A stretch of 64,000 bases of DNA from Tranquillimonas alkanivorans. Its GTDB lineage: Bacteria > Pseudomonadota > Alphaproteobacteria > Rhodobacterales > Rhodobacteraceae. The notes below the pieces were generated by a model, which had not been told where the DNA came from, did no database searches, and saw only the letters and a program-made list of their open reading frames with translations. The position numbers were made by a program, and so were the translations under genes. Positions 24,997 to 33,842 of this stretch are shown one piece after another; within the stretch, counting starts at the first letter, position 1; each line of letters begins with the position of its first letter. Location: NCBI RefSeq assembly GCF_900115595.1, contig NZ_FOXA01000003.1, positions 62,001-126,000 of the forward strand, in the 5' to 3' direction.

Positions 24997-26454
24997 TCAG
25001 TTCGCCGCGAGCGTGTAGGAGCCAGAGGTCGGCGCGACATGTCGGATCACCCGCAGGCGCGGCGTCAGGCCGCCGGGCGGCAACGCGCACGAGGTGAAGG
25101 TGTGGCTTGCCGCGATATGCATGTCGCCGTCCGCGATCAGGCTCAGCCCGACATGGTTCAGCGTCGTGGACGAGGACGTCGCCGCGAGGTTGACGTCGCC
25201 GCCGAGCATCACCGCGACGTTCGAGCCGAAGAAATCGGCCGGCGCGTGCATGCTCCCCTTGGCCATGACGAACGATACCGCGTCCGGCTGACAAGTGGCG
25301 GTCGAGGAGCCGATCCGCGCGCCCTGCTTGGCGGTGAGGCTGGCGTTCGAGCTCACCTTCGTCGACAGGAAAAGCGACGAGGTGATGTCGGTCGTCCCGC
25401 TGAACTCGAGCCCGCAATCGGTGATGATCGCCACGTCCGAAAAGCTGCCTGTGGCCGGCTGACTGATCGACAGGCCCTTGTTCCCGTTGCCGCAAAAGAC
25501 ATCGTAGACCAGCCCGCCGGGCACCTCCGGCAGCGCCTCGAACTCGCTACGGCTCAATTGCACGACCTGGCCGGGCGTCGCCGTGGCCGGATCGATGGCG
25601 GGGCCCAGCACGCTCAGATCGCCCGAGATCGGCTTGTCGGCGAAGAAGGCCGCGTGCAGCGGCCCGTTCGACAGGAAGTCGGCAAGCGTCGTGCCGATCT
25701 GCGAGTCCACGCTGTCGAGCAAGAGGTTGCTTTCGTGCGCGGCCGCTTCGCTGCCGGGATTGGCGGCGTCGCTGCACTTGGTCCCGCAGTTGGCGAGGTC
25801 GGGCATCGAAAGGCCGGCGTCGCTGCCGAAACTGTTCTGCTGGCTCATCCAGATCTCGTCTTGCGCGTGCACGCAGTAGCGCGACCCGAAGGCGTTGGAG
25901 GAGGTCAGATCTATCTCGCCGGCGGCGTACAGGTAGTTATGGCTGGCGCAGCGCTGGGTGTCGGTGAACGCGGTGGTGCTGTCGGCCCGCACCTCCCACG
26001 CGTCCAACCTGGTGTTCGGATCGACGAGCGCGGCGATGCGCAGCAGGAACGTCCCCACCGGGTTGCCGAGCGCGCGGGTGCGGTGTAGCGACACCGTCAC
26101 CGCGTTCCGCTCGCCGAAGTCGGACAGGGCGCCGGTGGCCGGGTCGTAGTTCGCGAGCCGGATGTCCTGCACGGGGTCCTGGAAGAGGGCGCCGTAGACG
26201 GCGGCCGGCATGTTCCGCTCGACCGTTGCGCGCACCTGCTCCACCACTGCCGCGTCTGTCGCATCGTTGGCGATGGCGACGACACCGGCGTGCGAAGCCG
26301 CGTCGGCGGTGTCGCGCATCAGCTGAAGGTTGCGGTAGGCGTTCGTCACGTCCACCGCGATCCCGGCGACGAGGATCAGGAGCGCGAGCCAGAGCAGCGA
26401 GAAGGGCGTCGAGCCGTCCTCGGCGCGGAGGCGGGGCAGGAGCACGCGGCGCAT
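24997..26454 (-). CDS. TadG-like secreted/pilus-associated protein with N-terminal TadE-like segment
   Basis: 485 residues. The N-terminus (RLRAEDGSTPFSLLWLALLILVAGIAVDVTN) is the type IV pilin-like membrane anchor shared by TadE/TadG proteins. Then comes AYRNLQLMRDTADAASHAGVVAIA, the usual Tad helix, and a long extracytoplasmic region containing about eight cysteines, several in spaced pairs, suggesting disulfides. Its start overlaps the stop of the TadE-like gene (ATGA). No tad secretion machinery (cpaABCEF/tadBC) is in the window, so the assembly apparatus must be elsewhere or absent. Confidence 0.82.
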   Translation of the reverse strand: MRRVLLPRLRAEDGSTPFSLLWLALLILVAGIAVDVTNAYRNLQLMRDTADAASHAGVVAIANDATDAAVVEQVRATVERNMPAAVYGALFQDPVQDIRLANYDPATGALSDFGERNAVTVSLHRTRALGNPVGTFLLRIAALVDPNTRLDAWEVRADSTTAFTDTQRCASHNYLYAAGEIDLTSSNAFGSRYCVHAQDEIWMSQQNSFGSDAGLSMPDLANCGTKCSDAANPGSEAAAHESNLLLDSVDSQIGTTLADFLSNGPLHAAFFADKPISGDLSVLGPAIDPATATPGQVVQLSRSEFEALPEVPGGLVYDVFCGNGNKGLSISQPATGSFSDVAIITDCGLEFSGTTDITSSLFLSTKVSSNASLTAKQGARIGSSTATCQPDAVSFVMAKGSMHAPADFFGSNVAVMLGGDVNLAATSSSTTLNHVGLSLIADGDMHIAASHTFTSCALPPGGLTPRLRVIRHVAPTSGSYTLAAN

Positions 26455-26864
26455 CAGATCGGCTCCAGCACGTGTTCGATGGCGGCCGAGATGGTGAAGC
26501 TCTCGGTCAGTCCCAGCGGATCGAGCGAGCTGAGCGCCAGCGCGGGAGAGGACAGCTCAACCCGCACCGTGCTCGCACCGGTCGTGACCGCGACGGTCGG
26601 GGCCGTGCCGAAGAGCGTCGCGCGCTCGGTGGCATAGGCCTGCGCGGCGGTGGCGTCCATGGCGTGGCGCGACACGAGCCGCGCGGTCTCGCGCGCGACG
26701 TTCCAGTAGCTCGACTGCGCCAGGAAAAGGATCGATACCTGCACTGCCAGCACGAGGAAGAACACCATCAGCGGCAGCCACAACAGGAACTCGATGGTGC
26801 TCGACCCGTCGCGACCGCGCAGGAAGCGCGCGCCGTGGTGCCGGAGGTCGCGGAACTGTGGCAT
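26454..26864 (-). CDS. TadE-like pseudopilin-family protein
   Basis: 136 residues. A short basic N-terminus (FRDLRHHGARFLRGRDG) precedes the pilin-like segment SSTIEFLLWLPLMVFFLVLAVQV with the conserved Glu after Thr-Ile; RRDG-S-T-EF is the TadE signature. The ATG at 26864 has GGAAGG upstream; the frame is open further but without a ribosome-binding site. It is co-transcribed and translationally coupled with the TadG-like gene. It probably forms a minor pilin or envelope component. Confidence 0.85.
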   Translation of the reverse strand: MPQFRDLRHHGARFLRGRDGSSTIEFLLWLPLMVFFLVLAVQVSILFLAQSSYWNVARETARLVSRHAMDATAAQAYATERATLFGTAPTVAVTTGASTVRVELSSPALALSSLDPLGLTESFTISAAIEHVLEPI

Positions 26865-27113
26865 TTGAATGGTCCTTCCCGACTGACTGCGCCTCGACCG
26901 AGCACGCGACCGTCCCCGCCGTCGCAGCTCGGAAGGCCGCAGGGTGAGCTGACACGACGATTCAAGCGGTATTCCGCCGAGTCTGCGGCGAATTCTTGGC
27001 ACCCTGCTGTAGCGTCAGTCTCGGTTGCGGCGAGGACGGGGTTGCAGCGGCGCGTCTTTTCATTTCCGCCGCGGCAGTCTAGCCAGTCCGGGAACCGTTT
27101 CTGGAGATCGCCA

Positions 27114-27713
27114 GTGGGCGCCGCCGCCGCGTCCGGCTTCGCGCTGGGCCTGTCCCTCATCCTCGCCATCGGGGCGCAGAACGCCTTCGTCCTGCGCCAG
27201 GGACTCAGGCGCGCGCACGTGCTGCCTGTCTGCCTGACCTGCGCGGCCTCTGACGCGGTGTTGATCGCCGCGGGCGTGGCGGGCTTCGGCTGGATCGTGG
27301 GCAAGGCGCCATGGCTGGTGCCGGCGATGCGCTGGGCGGGGGCGGCGTTCCTGTTCGTCTACGGCGCGCTCAGCTTCCGAGCCGCCGCCACCTCGGGCGA
27401 GCGGCTCGAGGCGGCGGATCGCGGCGCCGGCACGCTCGGCGCGGCGTTGGCCACCTGCCTTGCGCTGACGTGGCTGAACCCGCACGTCTATCTGGACACG
27501 GTGGTGCTGCTGGGCTCGGTCGCGGCGGGATGGGACGGGTCGCGCTGGGCCTTCGGCGCGGGCGCGGTGATGGCGTCGTTCGTGTTCTTCCTCAGCCTCG
27601 GCTACGGCGCGCGGGCGTTGTCGCCGCTCTTCGCCAAGCCGGCCGCGTGGCGGGTGCTCGAGGCGGTGGTGGGCGTGACCATGTGGGCCATCGCGCTGGG
27701 GCTGGTGCTGTGA
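27114..27713 (+). CDS. LysE/ArgO-family amino-acid exporter
   Basis: 199 residues, about six membrane helices. The family opening GFALGLSLILAIGAQNAFVLRQGLRRAHVLPVC matches LysE/ArgO, as does the helix-3/4 region TWLNPHVYLDTVVLLG. It likely exports basic amino acids such as arginine or lysine. The start is GTG at 27114 with GGAG ten bases upstream; an upstream extension would overlap the divergent tadE promoter region. The stop overlaps the GTG of the EamA gene (GTGA), so they are coupled. Confidence 0.9.
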   Translation: MGAAAASGFALGLSLILAIGAQNAFVLRQGLRRAHVLPVCLTCAASDAVLIAAGVAGFGWIVGKAPWLVPAMRWAGAAFLFVYGALSFRAAATSGERLEAADRGAGTLGAALATCLALTWLNPHVYLDTVVLLGSVAAGWDGSRWAFGAGAVMASFVFFLSLGYGARALSPLFAKPAAWRVLEAVVGVTMWAIALGLVL

Positions 27714-28618
27714 GCGTGGCCGAGGGGCAAGCGCCGGCGCGACCGCTCGCGGGCGTGGCATGGATGCTGGTAACCGGCGCGCTCTTCGTCGGCGTGACGG
27801 CGGTGGTCAAGCATGCGGGCGGGCGTATCCCGGCCGCCGAGTCGGCGTTCCTGCGCTACTTGCTGGGGCTTGTCTTCCTGATCCCGATGCTGCGACCGAT
27901 GCTGCGCACGCGGCTCACCCCGCGCGACTGGGGCCTGTTCTCGCTCAGGGGGCTGGTGCACGCGCTGGGCGTGATCCTGTGGTTCTTCGCGATGACCCGT
28001 ATCCCGATTGCCGAGGTCACGGCGATGAACTATCTCTCTCCGGTCTATGTCAGCATCGGCGCCGCCCTGCTGCTGGGCGAGACGCTGGCCAGGCGCCGGC
28101 TGACGGCGGTTGGCGTGGCGCTGCTGGGCGCGCTTGTGATCCTGCGGCCGGGGTTCCGCGAGGTGTCAGACGGGCATCTCGCCATGCTGGGCACGGCGGT
28201 GCTTTTCGCCGGGTCCTACCTCATCGCCAAGGTGATGTCGGGCCGCGTGCCGCCGTCGGTGGTCGTGGGCATGCTGTCACTGACGGTGACCATCGGGCTC
28301 GCCCCCTTCGCCTTCGCCGTCTGGGTGCCACCCACGGGCGAAGAGCTGGCCTGGCTCTTCCTCGTCGCCGCGCTGGCGACCGGCGGGCACTACACCATGA
28401 CACTTGCCTTCGCCGCGGCACCGGTGACGGTGACGCAGCCGGTGACGTTCCTTCAGCTCGTCTGGGCCACAATCCTGGGCTGGGCCGCCTTCGGAGAAGA
28501 GCCCGACGCCTTCGTCATCGCCGGCGGCATGATGATTTTGGGCGCGGTGAGCTTCATCACCTTCCGCGAGGCGCAACTGAAACGCCGCGCCGCGCGCGAG
28601 GCGCAGAGCGGCGTTTGA
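27710..28618 (+). CDS. EamA/DMT-superfamily transporter
   Basis: 302 residues, ten predicted membrane helices in two EamA repeats (about 15-145 and 155-290), the second showing VTVTQPVTFLQLVWATILGWAAFGE, a standard DMT motif. Direction and substrate (metabolite export or uptake) cannot be inferred. The GTG at 27710 overlaps the LysE stop; a second GTG at 27716 is possible. It ends before a strong hairpin and converges on choV. Confidence 0.88.
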   Translation: MSVAEGQAPARPLAGVAWMLVTGALFVGVTAVVKHAGGRIPAAESAFLRYLLGLVFLIPMLRPMLRTRLTPRDWGLFSLRGLVHALGVILWFFAMTRIPIAEVTAMNYLSPVYVSIGAALLLGETLARRRLTAVGVALLGALVILRPGFREVSDGHLAMLGTAVLFAGSYLIAKVMSGRVPPSVVVGMLSLTVTIGLAPFAFAVWVPPTGEELAWLFLVAALATGGHYTMTLAFAAAPVTVTQPVTFLQLVWATILGWAAFGEEPDAFVIAGGMMILGAVSFITFREAQLKRRAAREAQSGV

Positions 28619-28674
28619 GGCAGCGAATTTTCATCGAAAACTCGCACAGCCGTTTCTTCGACGAAAAATCGGAA

Positions 28675-28695
28675 GAGGGGGCCGCCGGCCCCCTC
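28675..28695. terminator. Bidirectional-type hairpin between EamA gene and choV
   Basis: GAGGGGGCC (28675-28683) pairs with GGCCCCCTC (28687-28695) around GCC. On the minus strand it is followed by a T-richer stretch (GATTTTTCG), so it best serves as the choXWV terminator. Confidence 0.65.
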
Positions 28696-28702
28696 CGGCA
28701 CG

Positions 28703-29731
28703 TCACCCGGTCCGGCCCGCGAGGTGCGAGAACAGGCTGCCCGAGGTGACCTGTCCGATCACCTGTCCGTCCCGCGTCACGCCCAGCGGCGTGTCGTCCT
28801 CGGACATGCGCGCGATGATGTCGGCCACGTGGGTCCGCGCGTCGATCGTCGGGCCCTCGGCGGCCGCGACCGGCGCCATCACGTCCTCGGCCGTCAGCAC
28901 GCCCAGCGGGTTCATGTTGGCCACGAAGTCGGCCACGTACTCCGTCGCCGGGGCGGTGTAGATGTCGCGCGGCGTGCCCGCCTGTACGATGCGGCCGCCC
29001 TCCATGATGGCGATGCGATCGCCGATCTTAAACGCCTCGTCCAGGTCGTGGCTGACGAAGATGATGGTGCGGCCCAGCTCCTTCTGGAGGTCCAGAAGCT
29101 CGTCCTGAAGCCGCGTTCGGATCAGCGGGTCGAGCGCCGAGAACGGCTCGTCCATTAGAAGGATCGGCGCGTCCGTGGCGAAGGCGCGGGCCAGGCCCAC
29201 GCGCTGCTGCATGCCGCCCGAAAGTTCCTCGACCTTTCGGTCGGCCCAGTCGGACAGGCCGACGAGTTCGAGCTGCCGCTCGACCTTCTTGCGCCGCTCG
29301 GCCTTGGACATGCCGCCGAGCTCGAGCCCGAGGCCAACGTTCTCGGCCACCGTGCGCCAGGGCAGAAGGCCGAACTGCTGGAACACCATGGCGATGTCGT
29401 TCAGCCTGAGCCGCCGCAGCGTGGCGGAGTCGGCGTTGGTGACGGACACCATCTCGTCGTTTTCGCGCACGCGGACCTCGCCCCGGACCACGGGATTGAG
29501 CCCGTTGACCGCGCGCAAGAGCGTTGACTTGCCCGAGCCCGACAGGCCCATCAGCACCAGGATGTCGCCCTCGGGCACCTCGAGCGTACAATTGTGCACG
29601 CCCAGGACCTGCCCGGTCTCGGACTGGATCTCGGCGCGTGACTGGCCCGCGTCCATCAGCGGCAGTGCGTCCTCGGGCTCGTCGCCGAAGACGATCGAGA
29701 CGTTGTCGAATTCTACTGCGGTCTGCCTCAT
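28703..29731 (-). CDS. choV: Choline ABC transporter ATP-binding protein
   Basis: 342 residues. Walker A GLSGSGKSTL, Q-loop VFQQFG, signature LSGGMQQRVGLARA and Walker B ILLMDEPFSALDP are all intact. The ProV/ChoV insertion near the N-terminus (DEPEDALPLMDAG) is present and a CBS-like C-terminal region follows about residue 265 (MNPLGVLTAEDVM). It powers high-affinity choline uptake with ChoW and ChoX. It overlaps choW by four bases and is last in the operon. Confidence 0.94.
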   Translation of the reverse strand: MRQTAVEFDNVSIVFGDEPEDALPLMDAGQSRAEIQSETGQVLGVHNCTLEVPEGDILVLMGLSGSGKSTLLRAVNGLNPVVRGEVRVRENDEMVSVTNADSATLRRLRLNDIAMVFQQFGLLPWRTVAENVGLGLELGGMSKAERRKKVERQLELVGLSDWADRKVEELSGGMQQRVGLARAFATDAPILLMDEPFSALDPLIRTRLQDELLDLQKELGRTIIFVSHDLDEAFKIGDRIAIMEGGRIVQAGTPRDIYTAPATEYVADFVANMNPLGVLTAEDVMAPVAAAEGPTIDARTHVADIIARMSEDDTPLGVTRDGQVIGQVTSGSLFSHLAGRTG

Positions 29732-30561
29732 TTCTGGCCCACCCTCAGAACCCGGTCGAGCATGATGGCCACGACCACGATGATGAATCCGCTCTCGAAG
29801 CCGAGCGCGGTGTTTACCTGGTTGAGCGCCCGCACGACCGGCACACCCAGTCCGTCTGCGCCCACCAGCGCGGCGATCACCACCATCGACAGCGACAGCA
29901 TGATGGTCTGGTTCAGTCCGGCCATGATCTGCGGCAGGGCCGAGGGAAGCTCGACCTTCCACAGAAGCTGGCGCGGCGTGGCGCCGAAGGCGCGCGCGGC
30001 CTCGATCAGCGGCATCGGCGTGGACGAGATGCCCAGGTGCGTCAGGCGGATGGGCGCGGGGACCACGAAGATCACCGTGGCGATCAGCCCGGGAACCATG
30101 CCGATGCCGAAGAAGACGATGGCCGGGATCAGGTAAACGAAGGTCGGCAGCGTCTGCATCAGGTCCAGCACCGGCCGGATCGCGGCGTAAAGCTTGGGCC
30201 GGTGCGCGGCGGCGATGCCCACCGGCACCCCGATCGCCATGCACACGACGCAGGCCGACAGGACAAGCGTCAGGCTCTCGGTCGTTTCTTCCCAGTAGCC
30301 CTGGTTGAGGATGAACAGCAGCCCCAGCGCCACGCCGAGCGCGGTCTGCCAGCGGCGCTGCAGCCCCCAGGCGATGGCGGTGAAGACAGCGACGACGATC
30401 AGCGGGTGCGGCGTCTGGAACAGCCACAGCAGCGCGTCGATCAGCCACTCCATCGCGTCGGACAGCGCGTCGAAGAAGACGGCGCCGTTGATCTGCAGCC
30501 AGTCGAAGACCGCAGCGGCCGTGTCACCGACGGGTATCTTGTTTTCGGTCAGCCACTCCAT
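29728..30561 (-). CDS. choW: Choline ABC transporter permease
   Basis: 277 residues with about six membrane helices and the binding-protein-dependent permease loop EAARAFGATPRQLLWKVELPSALPQIMAGLNQ, the EAA motif that contacts ChoV. The N-terminus (MEWLTENKIPVGD) is typical of ChoW/ProW-type permeases. Located between choX and choV. A strong hairpin in the 124-bp gap from choX probably lowers expression relative to the binding protein. Confidence 0.94.
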   Translation of the reverse strand: MEWLTENKIPVGDTAAAVFDWLQINGAVFFDALSDAMEWLIDALLWLFQTPHPLIVVAVFTAIAWGLQRRWQTALGVALGLLFILNQGYWEETTESLTLVLSACVVCMAIGVPVGIAAAHRPKLYAAIRPVLDLMQTLPTFVYLIPAIVFFGIGMVPGLIATVIFVVPAPIRLTHLGISSTPMPLIEAARAFGATPRQLLWKVELPSALPQIMAGLNQTIMLSLSMVVIAALVGADGLGVPVVRALNQVNTALGFESGFIIVVVAIMLDRVLRVGQK

Positions 30562-30634
30562 GGGGCCGGCCCTCCTGAATTATGGTGCGCGGGGACGGGC
30601 GAAGGCGGCCGCGGTACGGGGCTGTCGCACGTCC

Positions 30635-30662
30635 ACGGCCCCGGCAGGCGGGCCGGGGCCGT
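30635..30662 (-). terminator. Intercistronic hairpin between choX and choW
   Basis: ACGGCCCCGGC (30635-30645) pairs perfectly with GCCGGGGCCGT (30652-30662): 11 bp with a six-base loop, starting about 25 nt after the choX stop. No T-run follows. Such hairpins commonly stabilise the mRNA of the abundant binding protein; that role is inferred. Confidence 0.6.
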
Positions 30663-30685
30663 CGCATCGGTTACGGTCGGCGGCC

Positions 30686-31612
30686 TCAGAGGCCGAGCGC
30701 CTCGCGCACGGCGGGCAGCGCCTCGCCGCCGTCGGCGGTGGTCACGCCCTCGAGCCAGGGCTCGATGACGTCGGGGTTTTCTTGCAGCCAGGCACGGGCG
30801 GCGTCGCGGGGCCGCTCGCCCGCGTCGAGGATGGCGGCCATGATCTCGTTCTCCATCTCGAGCGTGAACTCGAGGTTCTGGAGCAGCTTGCCCACGTTCG
30901 GGCACTCATCGACGAAGCCCGAGGTGGTGTTGGTGTAGACGGTCGCGCCGCCGAAGTCCGGCCCGAAGAAATCGTCGCCGCCCGACAGGTAGGTCAGGTC
31001 GAAGTTGGCGTTCATCGGGTGCGGTTCCCAGCCCAGGAACACCACCGGCTCGTCGCGGCGGGTGGCACGGTCGACCTGCGCCAGCATGCCCTGCTCCGAG
31101 CTTTCGCGAAGCTGGAACTCGCCCAGACCGAAGGCGTCGCCCTCGATCATGTCGAGGATCAGGCGGTTGCCGTCATTGCCCGGCTCGATCCCGTAGATCG
31201 TGCCCTCGAGTTCGTCCTCGTACTGCGCGATGTCGCCGAAGCTGTCGATGCCCAGCTCGGCCGCGGGCGCGTTCGCCGCGAGCGTGTACTTGGCGCCGGT
31301 CAGGTTGGCGCGGACGGTGTCGACGGTCCCGGCCTCGCGGTAGGGGGCGATGTCGCCCTCCATCGTGGGCATCCAGTTGCCCAGGAACACCTCGACGTCG
31401 CCGCTTTCGAGCGAGGTATAGGTCACCGGCACCGACAGGACCTTCACGTCGGTCTCGTATCCCATCGCCTCGAGCAGCTCCGTCGTGGCGGCGGTGGTGG
31501 CGGTGATGTCGGTCCAGCCCACGTCGGAGAAGACGATGGTCTCGCAATCCGCGAAGGCGGGCGCGGCGAGCGCGGTCAGCGCCAGCGCGGAAAGGGACGT
31601 CTTGAAGCACAT
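30686..31612 (-). CDS. choX: Choline ABC transporter substrate-binding protein
   Basis: 308 residues; signal peptide to about residue 21 (APAFA-DCE), periplasmic. Aromatic residues suited to the quaternary-ammonium cage are visible: Trp33 in FSDVGWTDITATT, Trp80 in FLGNWMP and a Trp in FLGWEPHPMN. The overall pattern follows ChoX of Sinorhizobium. It heads the choXWV operon and is divergent from betI across 85 bp that contains a BetI-like operator. Confidence 0.93.
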   Translation of the reverse strand: MCFKTSLSALALTALAAPAFADCETIVFSDVGWTDITATTAATTELLEAMGYETDVKVLSVPVTYTSLESGDVEVFLGNWMPTMEGDIAPYREAGTVDTVRANLTGAKYTLAANAPAAELGIDSFGDIAQYEDELEGTIYGIEPGNDGNRLILDMIEGDAFGLGEFQLRESSEQGMLAQVDRATRRDEPVVFLGWEPHPMNANFDLTYLSGGDDFFGPDFGGATVYTNTTSGFVDECPNVGKLLQNLEFTLEMENEIMAAILDAGERPRDAARAWLQENPDVIEPWLEGVTTADGGEALPAVREALGL

Positions 31613-31634
31613 GTGCGTGGTCTCCCGTTTTTTC

Positions 31635-31650
31635 TTGATTGACGGATCAA
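31635..31650. promoter_or_regulatory. Candidate BetI operator between choX and betI
   Basis: TTGAT (31635-31639) and ATCAA (31646-31650) form an inverted repeat around TGACGG, in the 85-bp divergent promoter region. From memory it resembles known BetI sites of the TTGATTGnACGTTCAAT type. Choline would relieve BetI repression of both operons; binding here is inferred. Confidence 0.6.
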
Positions 31651-31697
31651 TTAAAAACCATCAGATTGCGTTTGTCACCCCAGAAGGGAGCTTTTTT

Positions 31698-32267
31698 ATG
31701 CCGAAGGTCGGCATGGAGCCCATCAGGCGCGATGCCCTGATACGCGCCACCATAACCGAGATCGGCCGCGCCGGCTCGCTCGACGTGACCGTGGGTCAAA
31801 TCGCGAAGCAGGCGGGGGTTTCCTCGGCGCTGGCGCATCACTACTTCGGCGGCAAGGAGCAGATCTTCGTCGCCGCGATGCGGCATCTGCTCAGCGACTA
31901 CGGAACGGTGGTGCGCCGGGAACTCGCGAAGGCCAGCGGCCCGCGCGAGCGGCTCGACGCCATCGTGCGCGCCAGCTTCGATGCGCACCACTTCCGCGGC
32001 GAAGTGGTGAGCGCCTGGCTGAATTTCTACGTCCAGGCGCAGCGGGTTCCCGCGGCCGGGCGGCTGCTCCGCGTATACCAGAAGCGGCTGAAGTCGAACC
32101 TGATGCACGAACTGCGCCCGCTGGTCGGCGACCGCGCCGGCGCCGTGGCCGACGCACTGGCCGCGCTGATCGACGGGCTCTACATCCGCGCCGCCTTCGG
32201 CGGCAGCAAGGGCGGCGCCGGCGACGTGCTGGCGGTGCTGGACGACATGCTGAAAGCGAGAACATGA
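31698..32267 (+). CDS. betI: Choline-responsive TetR-family repressor BetI
   Basis: 189 residues. The N-terminal helix-turn-helix is classic BetI: RRDALIRATITEIGRAGSLDVTVGQIAKQAGVSSALAHHYFGGKEQI (about 8-54). The C-terminal part (SAWLNFYVQAQRVPAAGRLLRVYQKRLKSNL) matches the BetI ligand domain. It represses bet and probably cho genes until choline is present. The ATG at 31698 has GAAGGGAG upstream. The stop overlaps the betC start by four bases. Confidence 0.94.
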   Translation: MPKVGMEPIRRDALIRATITEIGRAGSLDVTVGQIAKQAGVSSALAHHYFGGKEQIFVAAMRHLLSDYGTVVRRELAKASGPRERLDAIVRASFDAHHFRGEVVSAWLNFYVQAQRVPAAGRLLRVYQKRLKSNLMHELRPLVGDRAGAVADALAALIDGLYIRAAFGGSKGGAGDVLAVLDDMLKART

Positions 32268-33772
32268 CCCAACCGAACTTCCTGATCTTCATGGTCGACC
32301 AGGCGAACGGTACGTTGTTCCCGGACGGACCGGCCGACTGGCTGCACATGCCCAACCTCAAGCGGCTGGCCGAAAGGTCCGTCCGGTTCAAGAACAGCTA
32401 CACCGCCTCGCCGCTCTGCGCACCGGGGCGGGGGGCGTTCATGTCGGGCCAGCTTCCGTCGCGCACCGGCGTCTACGACAACGCGGCCGAGTTCAAATCC
32501 GACATCCCCACCTTCGCGCACCACCTGCGGCGCGCGGGCTATCACACCTGCCTGTCGGGCAAGATGCACTTCGTCGGCCCCGACCAGCTGCACGGCTTCG
32601 AGGAGCGGCTGACGACCGACGTCTATCCGGCCGACTTCGGCTGGACCCCGGACTACCGCAAGCCGGGCGAGCGGATCGACTGGTGGTATCACAACCTCGG
32701 CTCGGTCACCGGCGCGGGCGTGGCCGAGATCACCAACCAGATGGAGTTCGATGACGAGGTCGCCTATCACGCCACGCGCAAGGTCTATGACTACGCGCGC
32801 GGGCTCGACCCGCGGCCGTGGTGTCTGACGGTCAGCTTCACCCATCCGCACGACCCCTACGTCGCGCGCAAGAAATACTGGGATCTCTACGAGGATTGCG
32901 AGCACCTGCTGCCCGAGGTGCCGGCCTTCGACTACGAGGATCACGACCCGCATTCCAAGCGCATCTTCGACGCCAACGACTGGCGCAACTTCGACATCTC
33001 GGAAGAGGACATCCGCCGGTCGCGCCGGGCCTACTTCGCCAACCTCAGCTATCTCGACGATCACATCGGCAACATCATGCATGCGCTCGAGTCGACGGGG
33101 CAGGAGGCGGTGATCCTCTTCGTCTCGGACCACGGCGACATGCTGGGCGAGCGGGGCCTGTGGTTCAAGATGAGCTTCTTCGAAGGCTCGTCGCGCGTGC
33201 CGCTGATGATCTCGGCCCCGGGGCTCGAGCCGGGCCTGATCGAGACGCCGGTCTCGACGCTCGACGTCGGCCCGACCATGTGCGAACTCGCCGGCGTCTC
33301 GATGGACGAGGTCGCGCCGTGGACCGACGGCGAGTCGCTCGTGTCGCTCGCCAGGGGGACGGAGCGGACCACGCCGGTCGCGATGGAATACGCGGCCGAG
33401 GCGTCGTATTCGCCGCTGATCGCCCTGCGCGCCGGGCGGTGGAAATACACCAACTGCGCGCTCGACCCCGAGCAGCTGTTCGACCTCGACGCCGACCCGC
33501 ACGAATTGACCAACCTCGCCGAGGACCCGGCCCATGCCGAGGTGCTGGAACGCTTCCGGGTCGAGGCCGCGAAGCGCTGGGATCTCGAGCAGTTCGACGC
33601 CGAGGTGCGCGAAAGCCAGGCGCGGCGCTGGGTGGTTTACGAGGCCCTCAGGCAGGGCGGCTATTACCCGTGGGATTACCAGCCTCTGCAGAAGGCGTCC
33701 GAGCGCTACATGCGCAACCACATGGACCTGAACGTGCTGGAGGACCGGCAGCGGTTCCCCCGAGGCGAGTGA
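32264..33772 (+). CDS. betC: Choline-sulfatase
   Basis: 502 residues of the sulfatase family; hydrolyses choline-O-sulfate to choline and sulfate. The formylglycine site is Cys52 in LCAPGRG (C-x-P-x-R). Other metal/active-site motifs are FMVDQANG near the N-terminus, GKMHFVGPD and [14 protein letters not shown]. The C-terminal tail ([35 protein letters not shown]) is the choline-sulfatase-specific extension. It sits in the canonical betICBA order, letting this organism use choline sulfate as osmoprotectant precursor and carbon/sulfur source. Confidence 0.95.
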   Translation: MTQPNFLIFMVDQANGTLFPDGPADWLHMPNLKRLAERSVRFKNSYTASPLCAPGRGAFMSGQLPSRTGVYDNAAEFKSDIPTFAHHLRRAGYHTCLSGKMHFVGPDQLHGFEERLTTDVYPADFGWTPDYRKPGERIDWWYHNLGSVTGAGVAEITNQMEFDDEVAYHATRKVYDYARGLDPRPWCLTVSFTHPHDPYVARKKYWDLYEDCEHLLPEVPAFDYEDHDPHSKRIFDANDWRNFDISEEDIRRSRRAYFANLSYLDDHIGNIMHALESTGQEAVILFVSDHGDMLGERGLWFKMSFFEGSSRVPLMISAPGLEPGLIETPVSTLDVGPTMCELAGVSMDEVAPWTDGESLVSLARGTERTTPVAMEYAAEASYSPLIALRAGRWKYTNCALDPEQLFDLDADPHELTNLAEDPAHAEVLERFRVEAAKRWDLEQFDAEVRESQARRWVVYEALRQGGYYPWDYQPLQKASERYMRNHMDLNVLEDRQRFPRGE

Positions 33773-33842
33773 GGCGCGCGTATCCGCGCTTGCCCCTGAC
33801 GAATGCGAACGGCGGCCCCATGCCGCCCGGAAAGGACATGCC

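Noticed and set aside
26995-27015. Sigma-54-like promoter (TGGCAC followed by TGTAG) upstream of the LysE-type gene
   Set aside because: The -12 element does not match TTGCA/T, so the resemblance is probably chance.
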